Of a stretch of DNA of 64,000 nt, positions 42,401-55,900 are shown one piece after another. Made by a program: the position numbers and the translations under genes. The notes beneath the pieces are model-generated. The model did not search any database and was not told the origin of the DNA. It worked only from the letters and a program-made list of their open reading frames with translations. This stretch comes from Dirofilaria immitis (taxonomy: Eukaryota; Nematoda; Chromadorea; Rhabditida; Onchocercidae): NCBI GenBank assembly GCA_024305405.1, contig JAKNDB010000109.1:6014001-6078000 (forward strand), given 5' to 3'. Each line of letters starts with the position of its first letter. Position 1 is the first letter of the stretch.

Positions 42401-45400
42401 AGTTGAAGCTTCTCTTATTGATAGTAATTGGAATTTTCGAAAAATTGTAGTGTTAAAATTTCTCATTGAATATCGTCATTTCTCAATTACCCATTCCGTG
42501 AAGAATAACATATTAGATCAAGCATTTTAGATTTCAGTGGTCGAGATTTCATGTAAAAGAGCAACTTTGTTTTCTACCTGTGAACAAGTAAAACATTCAG
42601 CAAAAACGGAAACTATTACTGAAAAAAATACAAAATTCATAGATGTAAGCAAACTAATGAATAATGATAGATTTCGTTATATCTATTCGTCTGTTTTTCT
42701 GTCGGCATATTGCCAGTCAGGATTCACTTTGTCCTCAAACAGCAGTAAGGTGAATATCATTGTTCAGGTATCATTTGGTATCGCATAGCAGATTAGTTGA
42801 GGACCACTTTTGTCGTTGGTCACGCAAAAAAAGCACCTGCCGCTTCTATTGTTTGTCGGCATTTTTCGATACTTGTTACGCCTTTCCATGTTCACGTTCA
42901 TTACAAATGACTACTATTATTGAATTTCTTACGATGCATCATTCGAATCCTTCTTTGAATTTGGCTTTTGGACTGTAGAATCTTGCTGTTCTCAATATTT
43001 TTCATAATATAGTGAGTAATCTTTGTAATATCACACGCAATTATCGATAAAATTTGGACAAAATTCTATGATTTGTTGATTTTCGAAGTATGTAGTCGGA
43101 AGTGAAAAGCATTTTTAACATTTGCAATGATGGCATAAAATGGGCTCTTCAGTGATAATAAGTAGTCTCAGGCCAATAGCCAAAAGAGGAGAAGCATTAG
43201 GCCTGAATGTTTGAAAATCTTTTGAAGTGCCTACTTGGATTGCTTCTCCGCTACTCTATTATTGTATTTCTCTTTTAGCAGTACATGGCATAGAATGCCA
43301 TATGCTTCTAGTCTGTAAGCCAATTCTGGAAACTAGATCCAGATTTTCAAAATTTATTTCTTGAAAAAATTTCAGGCAGTATTAAATGTCCATTTTCAAA
43401 AGTTCTGATCTATGATTTTCTTTGTTTCCGAATGCAGTATTATAAAACAGATCAAATTTCGATAAGATTTCAAAAAATTTTTTAGCACTAAGTCTTATCT
43501 GTGGAACTTAATGGAAGCATATAGTGCAAAAATTATTCAAGATCCGCATACATGTAGAGAATTCGCCAATTCAAAATCTATGAAGTAATTTACTTGTAGT
43601 CAGCGTTTAGTCAATATGCAAATGAAAGAAAACAAAATATTTGGAAACTAGCAGTTTGGCTGATTGACAGTAGCGTGAAAGTAGTGCATATAACACTGCT
43701 CCAATAGATTTATCAATTCTGAGCTGTTCAATTGAGCATGAAAGCGATTTCGAACAATGAAATGCGGCAAATCGCTAATCACCTCCGCCACACTGTTTCC
43801 CGTTATTATGCGATGGTGAAGGATATGTCGGGCATCCGTTTACCTTTCCTCAACTTCATCAATTCCTTTTCTAGTCTTTTCCTCTCTTCTCTTCTTTTCA
43901 AATCCTGTCTGCAATAGATCGTTGTCACACCAAACTGCTCAGGTTTTGAAAATTTTCAAATTTTCAAAGGAGATTCAAAGTCAATAGTCATATCCACAAT
44001 TTCTTGTCTATTGAAATTCAGCCTATTGAAACTTGATTTTAAAAGCGTTATGTTCCAATATTTTAATACTTCTTACATATTCAGAAATACTTCGGTCCTT
44101 ATTCACGAAAAAGATAATTTTACAATCCATCAGATATCATGTTTGAAATTGATGAGGACTACAAGAAGATAGCCTCTGAGAGAAAGGCGGTTATCAAGTT
44201 AAATGAGGAGAAAGAACATCCAAGTACACGACAACAAAGAGAATGTGTAAATGTGATTGCTTGCTGGTGGAATATCCAAATAGATTTCTGAGGATAACGT
44301 GTATTAGATTAGCAGATACCCTGAATTTGAATGATCTCATTATACTACCATTTCTACGTACTTTCCAGAACCACTGCTTTCATTATTAGTGCTTCCTTTT
44401 TAAATGTCGGTTATTAAAACGACGAACCATTTTTTCAAAATTGGTCATCCAATAGCGACCCTAGTAGAAATTCGATCTAAGTGGTTGAAAACAGAGAATA
44501 TACGCCCACCGTATCCTGGAGAACTGCGACCGCGCCAATCATTGAAAGGACAGGGAAAAGAAGATGAAGAAAGAGAGAGAGAGGAGTGTTCCGGAAGAGA
44601 CACACCCACACTGATTGCGACCAGCAATTGTTTGTTAACTTTCCTCCGAACATTAATCGCACCCATTTACTTTTTGCTTTTCGGCATCAAGTCAATCCGT
44701 CGACGATCCCTGTTTGGTGCCATCGATATTTGCCACTTTCATACATGCAAACCTCTGGACCATCCACAAATTCATCAAGTATGTTTCTGGCTAGTAGCAA
44801 TTGAATATGAAATTACAGTTTTAATAACTTGATATTCTTTAAACACCGATTCATTTGATTCAATTTTTTCTCACTTCCTCAATGACAACAAATTATGTAA
44901 GCAAACACCAAATTGTCTATTCAAAAATAACCGAATCGTTATTCTTTTTATTTTGTTTATTAGAAATAACTGGGAATAATTTCGATATTTGTATATACGA
45001 ATACTTCATGTTTAAAATTAGATTGCAAACAGCAATGGTTTATGAAAATCGGCAATCTTAAAAATTGAAAGATGAAGTTCGAGAAATTTGATTTCCTAGT
45101 AATCTGCTACCAAGCATTTAAATCGAATTGCCAATTTTTGATTTTGGAGCTTCAGTTTTAAGTGTTTTAGATTTTTCGAGAAAAAATTGTCTCTGATTAA
45201 ATAATTTTTTTCAAGTGATTTGATAAAAGGGTTCATTCGAGGGTTTTTCTAATCTTTATAAAAGAAAATACTAGTTAACCCTGAGTTTTGTGAATTGTGA
45301 AATCTCCAGTTTGCTGCCCGACCAATTTTGAATGATGGAATCAACTTTTAATATTTTAGAAAGCATTTTAAATTTATTTCTTCAGCAGTGCATCCACAGA

Positions 45401-46011
45401 TTTCTCTCAATTATTCTCTGTATGGTTTGATACCTTTATAAATGTTCGCATGGATTGTTTAGAATTATAAAGTATCTTTTCAAAACCAAGATATGATTTA
45501 ATTCTGAATAAAAATATTGCTTTTCATCGAATCATGAAACTCCAATTCTAGAAGTATTTTTTTGAATTATTAAAAATTATGTTAAAAATACAAAGTATAG
45601 ATTATTTACTTTGATGATAGAGCCATTTTGTTACATTTTGTATTTTATACTGACGTGGCGACTTAGTTCTCCTCTTTGGCGAATGTTTTATGAGTGGTGT
45701 TATTATAATACTATTTCAACACATCATTGTTATGAATTTAGGCACTTCCGTTTTCAACAACTTTTTGAACATTTCTATTACAGTAACTTTGAATGATGCC
45801 TCTACGGATTAATAAATGCAGTATGGTACTCCGAAAGAAATACCTGCGTTTATTAATATATGAAAATACCATTTAAACTAGAGAAAAAAGCGTTTTTGAA
45901 AGAATAAATTATTTGTTTATCCTATTTACCCCGAAAAATATGTTCAAATTTATTTGAGAAAGTTTAGAATTTCTGTAACTGTTTTAGCATAAACAGATAC
46001 CAGTGGAACAT
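39450..46011. other. 6.5-kb gene-poor region upstream of nhr-67
   Basis: No recognisable exons on either strand. AT-rich, with many short frames of low complexity. It ends in a locally GC-richer island at 44440-44780 and an AT microsatellite follows further into the receptor gene. It probably contains UAP1 3' UTR and the control region of the nuclear receptor gene. Confidence 0.5.
44404..44832 (+). other. GC-richer island with a 142-codon open frame
   Basis: The longest single open frame in the window (142 codons) coincides with a local rise in GC and a GA-rich run (about 44570-44584). The translation (for example RQSLKGQGKEDEEREREECS) matches no family and changes character along its length. 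The opposite strand is also open. A forkhead-like TTGTTTGTTAAC lies near 44627-44638, next to a CAATTG. I read it as a candidate regulatory island about 1.2-1.6 kb upstream of the receptor start, less likely a gene. Confidence 0.3.
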
Positions 46012-49000
46012 ATGCCGCCTGATGTTAATATAATAAAAGGTAAGTGATGCTTTTGTTTTGGTAGGTAACACTTACATTACATTTGCTTAAACACTTTGAG
46101 GCAAGAATTAGTTTCAAATGAACGATACATTTTCATGTGAATATGTACTGAATCAGTATTTTTGTATGGATTTTGGTTCATTTCCTATATTTGGTATGCT
46201 TGCGCCTGCGAGAATTAGAAATGTTTGCCCTTCTCCTTTATAAAAGATACGTGTAGGATATGAATTCTGGAAAAAGTTGCATCAATATAAAAATATTTAA
46301 ATATGCAATAACGGAATAAAGTACAAATTTAAGTACACACTAATTTGATTTACTTCTTGTATGATCCAATTTTCAGCGAAATGGGTTCCTTTGATTGCTG
46401 ATAGCGATTATATATATATATATACATACGTATATACTACAGTTCGAAAACGCAATTTCTTCAAATTGCTTATTAGCCCTACTTTCCTAATTGTTATTGA
46501 ATCGCTGCTTGATCAGTTTTAATAATTTTTAGAGTGTGATATTATAGTAATTAAATTTATCCATCAATTATTTAATTATTCATTTTTAAAATTAGATTCC
46601 AAGCACTGATATCAAAAACGAATGAAGGTAACAGATGACGCAATGCATAACTGATAAATTCATTTACGGATATTTATGAAGTAAACAAAACGAATCTGAT
46701 TGGCTTACAAAAATTTAGAAGAAGAGTTTCTTAGAAAAATTTTATTCAAGAATGGACAGAAATTGATTTCATGAAGATGTAATTCGTGGTATCAAAGATA
46801 GAGTAGTTGGAAATACAGCTATTGAAATGAGATTATAAGATAAGGCAAAAGAGGAAAAGAATTATTATTTAGGATGTTATAACGAATATGAATGAGAAAA
46901 ATTGACTAATGAACAGGTGAACATAATAAAAGCATCTTCTAACAAAAACTAAACAAAAAACTTGGTGTCCATAGAGATTTAATATTTTGTAAGTTTCAAA
47001 TTAGAGAATGTTACTTAATTTGATTAATAAAATTTCAAAGTAAATTCATCTTATTGGGTTAATAAAAATTTTCGAGAATTCGGGAAGTTCCTATATTTCT
47101 TAAATGCATTTTGGAAAAATCGATTTTTCCGCAGTTTTTAAGATACCAAATTTGAATATTATTTTCAAAACGATTGATATTCTCATTGTACACAGATTTG
47201 TTTTGGTTTTTTAAGAATGCATTATTGATTTTTAAAAAATACGTAGAAAATTCCATTCCTTATATTCATTATTTTGTTAAAAATCAAAATTTATTGGAAA
47301 AGACTGGTGTTAATCAATGAAACAGCCAGCATTAATATCTCAAGAACTAAAGAGGGGAAAAAGCTTAAAAATACAAGCAAAACATCGTTAAGGTTGTTGA
47401 ATAAATAATTATTATGAAATGAGGAAGAATATTTTATACGGACATATCATTTGGCTGGCATTGAAAGAAATGTACGTTCTATCCCAGCAGAAGGCCAGAG
47501 CATTGCCTCGGGTGCTTTTTCACATTATTACTTATCGCCTCCAACGTTTTGTTCAGAAAATGATTTTCCACTCCTTATATTCTACTGTATCATATATATA
47601 TATATATATACAGAAATGCGTAAACCTTTTTATAAATCTGTTGCAACTTTTGAACAATTTATGTAAAATATAAATGCATTCATAATTGACTAACTTCGAA
47701 AATAACGGTTTTGATTACTACTGCCAAACGATTGCTTTTCTATATATAAGTTGAAGCGAATTTTTAACTCAACTCTACTAGACTATTTTGGAAAAATCTA
47801 GTCTGATTATATTACGTAAACATAAAACAACGGCATAAACATGTACTATTCATATGCCTATTTATGTTCAACGATAGACGGAGTTGTTTAAAATTGATTT
47901 AAGAATTTGGTTAAAATTTTTGGGTTATTTCAATAAACATATCTAGATTATTTCAATTGATACAATTTTCCAGGTCGTATATTATTTGATGTGCCTTGCC
48001 GCGTATGTCAAGATCATTCATCAGGAAAGCATTATGGAATATTTAGTTGTGATGGTTGTGCTGGATTTTTCAAGGTTTTTGGACTTCTTTGCATATTTTG
48101 TTTATTCACTTGATAACGCTTTAGAATTCATCGGTAGTGTTCTAATTAATTTTATAAGGATTTGAATAATCATCAAAGTACTTCAAATCATTGAACTGCA
48201 GCGGTCCATCCGACGACATCGTCAATATGTGTGCAAAAATCGAGGTGGTGGCGAAGAGGGTAAATGTTTGGTGGATAAAACGCATCGTAATCAATGCCGA
48301 GCATGTCGCCTAACGAAATGTTTGGAAATAGGTATGAACAAAGAAGCGGTACAGCATGAAAGAGGACCAAGAAATTCAACTGTACGAAGGCATATCGCTT
48401 TTTATTCGTCACCGTCTTCTGCTGGAGATCGATCAGTAAGTTTAGCTTACTTTTTAATTTTTTACTTATCTCCTTCACTATTTACTTACTTATTCTCTTA
48501 AATATTCATTTGACTCACTTTTTTTTTTTTAGTTAAATGTATATTTGAATGAAAAAGTGCACTAAAACTTTGACCGGAATAAGGTTGAAATGAAGGAAAT
48601 TATCAGAAAACTTGATAGCTTTTTCTGCAGCCCGAATTTGGATCAGAATCAGATTCTTCTGCATCTTGCATAATTAATGAAATATCATCAACAACAAAGG
48701 ATGCTGCAGCTCGCTTATTTTTTCAAATTTTACACTGGTCCAAATCATTGATTGCTTTCGCTTGCTTATCTCCTCAAGAACAAGTATAACTTTTTTTATT
48801 TGGGTAATCGCGGTATGACATGGAAGCCACCTTGTTCTTTCCTGTTCATCCGTCTAAGCGTTTTCCAAGCCCTTTCCGCTAAAGCTTCTGTACTGCCAAT
48901 TTTTTTAAGATGAATTGATATATGATTCATACCAATTTTTCTTGCGGGAGCTTTTTACAAGCTTTTGGGAGAGATTAATGCTTATTTATCTTTCCAAAAT

Positions 49001-49981
49001 TAACAATGGTGAAATCGTTAACTACAACCATAGCAGAAGATGTAAAAGCAGTGAATCAAATAGCATCTTTGGCAGAAACGCATCAATCCTTCAAGTACCA
49101 GGAAAACTAAATTTAAGTCACTATTATTTCCACCATAAATCGTTCAATGAATATGGAGTTTCAAATCCTTCGACAATTATATAAATACTAAAATTTAACG
49201 AAACTCACAAAATAGATTTTTGAGATCAAAATTTCGGAATTTCCACCTTAGTAATCGCTAGTAATGCTCTACGATTAACTTATAATTAATTCTTGTGTAA
49301 GTAATTCACATTAATTTAGATATAACTTGCTTATCACGACTAAATGTGTAATTTATTTTAGGTAGCAGCGTTCACATCCTCGTGGGGTATACTTTTCCTA
49401 CTTTCTGCTGTGGAAAACCGTTTCCTACAAAGTAGTGTCTTGGCAAACGAGCGGACAATCAATATTAAGATGAGGATGAAACTTTTGTCAGCAGTAAGTC
49501 AACTTGAGCAGCTAAGGCTGGATTCCGCAGAATATAATCAATTACGTCTTCTCAGTCTTATCAAAGGTACTAATTTCACAAACAATTTAAGAAATCTAGC
49601 GTTGGAGCTCTCAAAATAAAATCAAAACAAACAGGATTTTGATTATATCATTTTAATAGAGTCCTACAACTTAAAGAATTTAACCATCTGTATTAGGAAA
49701 TTAGCAGCAATATTCATCATCTACAAATTTCAGGACGTAATCCACAGATGGAACAATTGACGGCATTTAATTTTGCGCAACACCAGCAAATCACCTATCC
49801 ATGCCAACCATTGCGGTACATTTCCTGCATGGTACTCTTAGAAACGATGCCGCAATTCGAAACAATTCTGTCGGAGCTCTATTTTAAGCAATCGATTGGT
49901 AATACATCTATGTCTGCGCTGGTCGCTGACATTTTATTGCCTAAGGAAGTGCGATCGCAGGGGATGCTATCGAAACAGTAA
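46012..49981 (+). CDS. nhr-67: nuclear hormone receptor, tailless/NR2E1 type (NHR-67)
   Basis: DNA-binding transcription factor; the tailless group controls neuronal and anchor-cell development in worms and embryonic termini in flies. Exons: 46012-46039, 47974-48074, 48202-48435, 48631-48783, 49362-49566, 49734-49981, all in phase. Seen: both zinc modules ([54 protein letters not shown]), followed by the tailless signature [20 protein letters not shown] weakly acidic hinge and a ligand-binding domain follow ([31 protein letters not shown]), and the protein ends with [18 protein letters not shown], matching the NR2E1 C-terminus. The usual tailless P-box is conserved. The start codon follows a TTTTAG..CAG region, and the first coding exon is only 28 nt. 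No frame break is seen. Confidence 0.93.
46409..46423 (+). repeat. TA dinucleotide repeat in first nhr-67 intron
   Basis: Short alternating TA run continued by ATACATACGTATATAC. Likely polymorphic. A second one lies at 47591-47611 in the same intron. Confidence 0.8.
47591..47611 (+). repeat. TA dinucleotide repeat in first nhr-67 intron
   Basis: About 20 bases of alternating AT, not coding. Confidence 0.85.
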
Positions 49982-52900
49982 CTTCGTGTTCCAAGCAGAC
50001 GGTAAAATTTGGTTGTCCGTTTAAGTGCTTGTTTCATTTGCCACTGTATTTTCCAGATTTTCAGCTACGAAGATCAATTTAAAATCATAATTGCATTTAA
50101 AAAATAACGGGTTGAGAGCCATCTACTTTATGTTAGAGAATTAGCTTTCTGCTTCAATTAATTCGAATTTGCTGATACAATGGAGTAAATTGCTGTTTAC
50201 TAAATAACTTGTAAAATATATGTTTATTGTGTCAATATCATAATTTATCCAGGAATATTCATCATTCATTTCGTATACCTTTTCTAATATAATTGCATAG
50301 GAAACTACCATACATACTCTGAAACAAATTTGAAGGAACTAGTCATTAAGCAATTCCATTTCTTCGTTTAACCAACTCGCTGATTAGCTACTGATGATTC
50401 CTGGTCCTGAGCAGTTGATATGCGAAGAGTGTTTTCTCGGTTTGTTTGCAGTTTCCAAAATTTATTCAGCCATACCTCGATATTACCCAGATGTTAGCTG
50501 CTTCTACAGGCATTGAGATGCTCATTCCAATATTTCGCAGCAGATGTTTGCTGCATTCTATCCAAATTTAATATTAGTTCGGTGATTGGGTTTTTCATAT
50601 ATATTTTTTTCCCTAAAATGCGTAATTTTTGGAAGAAAACGTTTTCTCTTAAAAATGCACAGTAAATATTTTTTGTATTTCGACACAGTAACAAAAGCGC
50701 TCATTAAAAATAAACATATGGGCATTATTCGTTAGGCAAAGATGCAGGTCTACAAAATTCCTGTGTAATACATGAGGCTAATTTGATCATGCGAAGCATG
50801 TAAGTGACGAGTATTATCTTTGGAAGAGATTTTGGTTATGTTGAATTTAGCTGTCCAAACTTTCTATATAAAAATATTATGATACTGAAAGAAGTACAGT
50901 TCAGCATATCATTCTGACTCTTCATTGCTTGTCGTTTTTTGCACTGCATTAAAACAAAACAGTAGTTAAGTTTAAATAGCAAGCATAAATCTTAATGGGA
51001 GAAAACCAACTTCTGGTGATTTGAAAAGAATCTCTGAAAAACGAACTTACCAATGCAATACTGATATGGTATGAATCACAGCTATTGATTGTATTTAATC
51101 TCGAAGGAATAATGAAAAGACTATTGCAATTCACAAGTTCAATAAGAAACTCCATCTCTTTCCGCGAAATTATTTACAGTATAATAGACTTACAGCAGAT
51201 AATATTGTTAACGTACTTTCATCGCACAATTTGCTATGTTTTTCGATCGCATGTCAATTATCAAAGCTATATTAAATACTGAGTTTACTTGCTGCAAGAA
51301 TATCGTTTCAATTAGACTTCACAACGCAGTTGCATATTTTTTACCGAGTTCTTTCTCTTTGGAGTTAAAAAGAGGAGGAGAGAAAGAGAACCCGTATTGA
51401 AATCCTGCATATTATCATTTGTTGCTAGCTATAGATACTAATAATAAGATGGTTTAAGAGTTTGCAAGGAATAAAAACTTAGTACTTTGAATTTTTAGAA
51501 CGAATCTTTATGAGTAGAAGATTGATTAATTTCTTATAGTATTCCACGAACTTTGTTCATAATATGAGGTAATATGACAAAAATGAGGAATTTTGCTGGA
51601 GCGCTCTCTAGGAAGCAGTATCAATAACTTAGGTAATCGGATGAGTGAGAAACAAAGGGTACTATTCAAACATGCGAAGAATCGCTAATCCTGATTCTTT
51701 CCTGAAGTACTTACTATGAGTGCCGAAAAAGAGTGAGACTTGCCGAAAGTAGTTTGATTCATAGTGCATTCAGTGATTTATATCTTTGAGGACTGAAAGA
51801 ATTTATTGACGTTAATGTAAAACTTAATTCTTTTACGCACTTTTGCCGACTTTCTGCACATAAATGTAAAAGAAGTTGCTGGTTATTTACTGTTAAAACT
51901 TTATGAGAATTCATATTTTATCATGAATAGAGTCATTAAATGCAATTAAAATGTCACAGGAGATTGCACGGTCTAAAAGAAAGGTTTGCATGCTAAGCAT
52001 ACAAGAAGTACCTAATATGCGTACACTTTATTCTCACATATTTCGACATTAAGAGTAGACAGAGATATATTGATCGTTCTCGACCATCACCTTAAAGTTA
52101 TAGATCTTGAAGATGATGGCCATTTCCGTGAATTATTACTGATAGTAAAATATATAACAGAACATTTCAATTGCATCTAAGATATATTTTATCTTGTCGA
52201 TTAGAATCGCTTATTTGTCTCACTCTTTTACATACCTCCTCGACAGTACAATCTTATTAATACTCATCAAGTTGCATATCTCGGGTTGAAAATCACAATG
52301 TCCATCGATAGTTGTAATAATGTCATGCATGATGCTCTAAAGGAAAACAAATTTTTTCTTTAAATATTTTATTAATAGAATTTTTCTCGTTCAATAAGCA
52401 GCTATCAACGCTTTTACAATCATTTTGTTGTTTGTTATTATAATCTGAAAGTGAAGTGAAGTTCAAACATTTTTCAGAACCAAACGATCATCGCAACAAA
52501 AGTAATAATTTCAATTTAACAAAGACTTGCACTTATAAACTTATATTAACACAAAGAATTGTACCACTTTCACTCATATATTTACCTGTAAGTTAATTAG
52601 TATTCCAGTATTTGATTCTCTCTTATGCATCTAATTCTCAGATTTTCTTCACCAAATCAAGACTCAGTTTATCCTTAATATTTTCCTGATTTTCAGTTAA
52701 AAATTTAGATTATAACTCATTAAATTCATTTGTTTAGGGCAAACTAAGCAGTGTCATGTAATGGACAGTGTCTGCTACTTATTTTATTCAAATTTTACAA
52801 GAGTTCATTAAAATAAGCAGAAATTCCTATCAAATTCTTTTTCTTGAATAACGTTCCAGATTTCATAGAATTAACTGTTCGAAACTGATTAATGTAGATA

Positions 52901-55900
52901 AAATAAGAAGAGCTGATTGCTCACGTTACATGACCATGGCAATCAAAATATTGGTAAAACATCTGATCAAGAAATGAAACTTAAGTTTTTTCAACATATG
53001 TATCACTAGAAACAACAATATTTTGAAAAACATCCCAGTGTCTCGAACTCGACATAAAGATCGAGTGATGCATTTTAGCAGTAATGTATTTTCGTAATGT
53101 ATTTTACAAGGAAACGATAATAATCAAATAGGTTAGTAAAAAATCCATCTCATCGTTCATAATGATTTCTTCAATAATTGGACTTACAAGCTTGTGTTAT
53201 GGCCAAAAAATAGGAAATCGATAAGCAGAAAGTAATATCTCATACCCGATAAATTATTTATTGTCAGTTACATCTGTAAATATGATCGTGTTTAAATAGT
53301 ATTTAAAGGCATGTAATTTAGTACAAATGCATTAATTGTCAATATTTGTACTCACTGCCTTCTTTACAGACAAAAATTTTAAGCTGAAATTTTGAACTGG
53401 AACTTATAGTAATCGATACGAAATGGAAAAAGAATTCGATAAGATTTAAAATAAGCTTGTAGTGGAGTTTGATAAACAAAGCTTGAGTTTTGATGTACAG
53501 GACTCAGTATCATCTAAACTTCACTATTAAAGAAAAATTGCAAAGAACAACCTTACTGATTATCTGCTTGAGCAATAAAACAAATTCCGTCGAAATATTC
53601 TTGTACCATTCCACACATTGTACAATATAAAACACAAGAAAGAAAAAAATAAAAAATAAACATACAAACAAGACAAAACATTTATTGAAGCCTTCCGGCT
53701 GTAGTGCGTTATTGAGAAGATTTACGCTTGAAAAATTTCTTCAGAGAGCAGACAGAGGAGGTGTTGAAAATATAATCGTTGCTACCAAATTATCAAATTA
53801 TGGACTAAATCATGCAATTTTTGGAATTATTCCAGGTGCAACAATATTAGGAGAATTACCAAAGCATATCTGAAGATTATAAAGAAGACTACTGTATGTG
53901 CAATGAAGAGAATTACAGAAGTTGCTAGAATATTTCAGAGTTGGAAACTGAAAAATCAATAAATTCTTGAAGAAAATTTACTGAAAATAAAGTGATATTT
54001 TTTTCAAATATATTATGTGTCTAGAAGGGGCTAAAATTGGTAATGACAAATGACAAGATAAAATTGACTTTTACAAAATTGTTATGTAAAATACAAACTC
54101 CAACAACTTAATTGATCGTCGAATCATCGTACAGCCTTCAAGAAAATATAAAATTTTGGAAGAAATAAGTGAACAGTGGCAGCAAAGAGGAAAGGCATGA
54201 ATATAGAGAGAGAGTCGAGAAGAATAATCATCACTAAGAAATGATTTGTTGAAAATTAACTATTCATGGTTGACAGCATACCTCGAACAACTATTCACCC
54301 CAGTTTATTACGTCACTGCTATCCATTTAGCAGTAAATCCTTTCTTCTTTTTCACTTATAACTTTGAAATTAAAAATCACTAGTGCTATTCAGTATACAT
54401 ACAGGTGTAAATATACGATATACATATATGCATAGATATAGTTGAACATTTTGCAGTTACAAACTTTTTGCTCGAGAATATTCCGAAGTGACACATTTTC
54501 TCAACTGGAATAATTTGCCTTATTTATCTGTTGTAATTATACACCGACGAAAAGAATATAAATTTTTTAAGAAATTGTTTTAACAATTTAAATATAATTT
54601 CCTGTCTCGAGAATGATCTAAATGCATCGAAAATGTCTGTTCTCTTTACAAAGATACAGTTGGAATCACATCATAACACTTCGCTACAATAATTTTACCA
54701 TACTCACGGAGCGACCTATCCGTAACACTTATAGCTTACTTAAACTGTCATGCTTAATTTAATCATCATCACTATCTACAGAACCAATCCTTCGTCATCT
54801 TAATTTACTTAGTAGTTATATATGTATATATGTAAACATATATACACATATATAGTAGATGAATTAAATTTCATCGAGTTGACCTCACTTCTTTCCTTCA
54901 TAACCAAAGTAAATTTTAATTATACCTGTGTTTCTTAAATATTAGAGCAAATTAGGGGATGGAGATGTCCCATATATCCTTTCTTTGTCGTTGATTTTAT
55001 AGAGATAAACCTGGCATGAAGGAGAAAAAGCTATTATGTTGACAAGAATATCATGCATATAAGTCGAACATGCTAAGATTTTAAATCTGAAAATCGAGAT
55101 AAATTCTTGATTAGCTATGCTTCCTGACAAATTTACATCGAGAATGAGCTAACTCCCTTTGCTGTCACTTAATTGAATCACAGTTTTTCATATTTCAAAA
55201 TCTCTTCAGTATATACATATCTGTTCGTTCATTTCGTAAAATTTTGAAATCGAGTCCTTCATGAAATTCGGTGGAGAAAGAAAAGAGAATTAAAATGTCT
55301 CCAAATCTGTGCTAGTGAAAATTTTCCTCTATTTGCAAATATCCAAAAAAAAATTTTTAAATTTTACCAAAATGCATAATTCCTCGACGTCATTCTCTTC
55401 CTCACTCGTTAATATACGGAGCCTGATTTTAGTAGGATAATGCATAATAATTTAAAATGTAATACCTTAAGAAGCATTCACTTTAAGAAGTGAAATTGTT
55501 AAGAGCGTACAAATGAAAAGCTCATGCTAATAACAGACGCAATTGATTCCTAATTCAAGTATAACAAGAAAAAAGGGAAAAGTTAATCGGAAGGCAAGGA
55601 AAGAAATATCGGAAAGACGTGAAGACGTGGACTCATTTGTGTTAGGAAGTGAGAAATGAAGTAGCGAAGGAGAAAAGGGCATATGGCAAAAATGAGGATT
55701 CTAAAGTTAGGAATGCTGGTAGTATATGAAATTTGAATTTGAGAAGAATGAAATACGAAGAAGATAAGCAGTTTTTGTTCTAACGGAGTTTATCTGAATT
55801 CTTAATTGATGTCCTGCTGCTTTTTCGCTGTATAAACATTTCGCTTTGCGTATTTTTATCAATTCAGAGTTCAGAGTACAGTTATGTCTGTATTTATATA

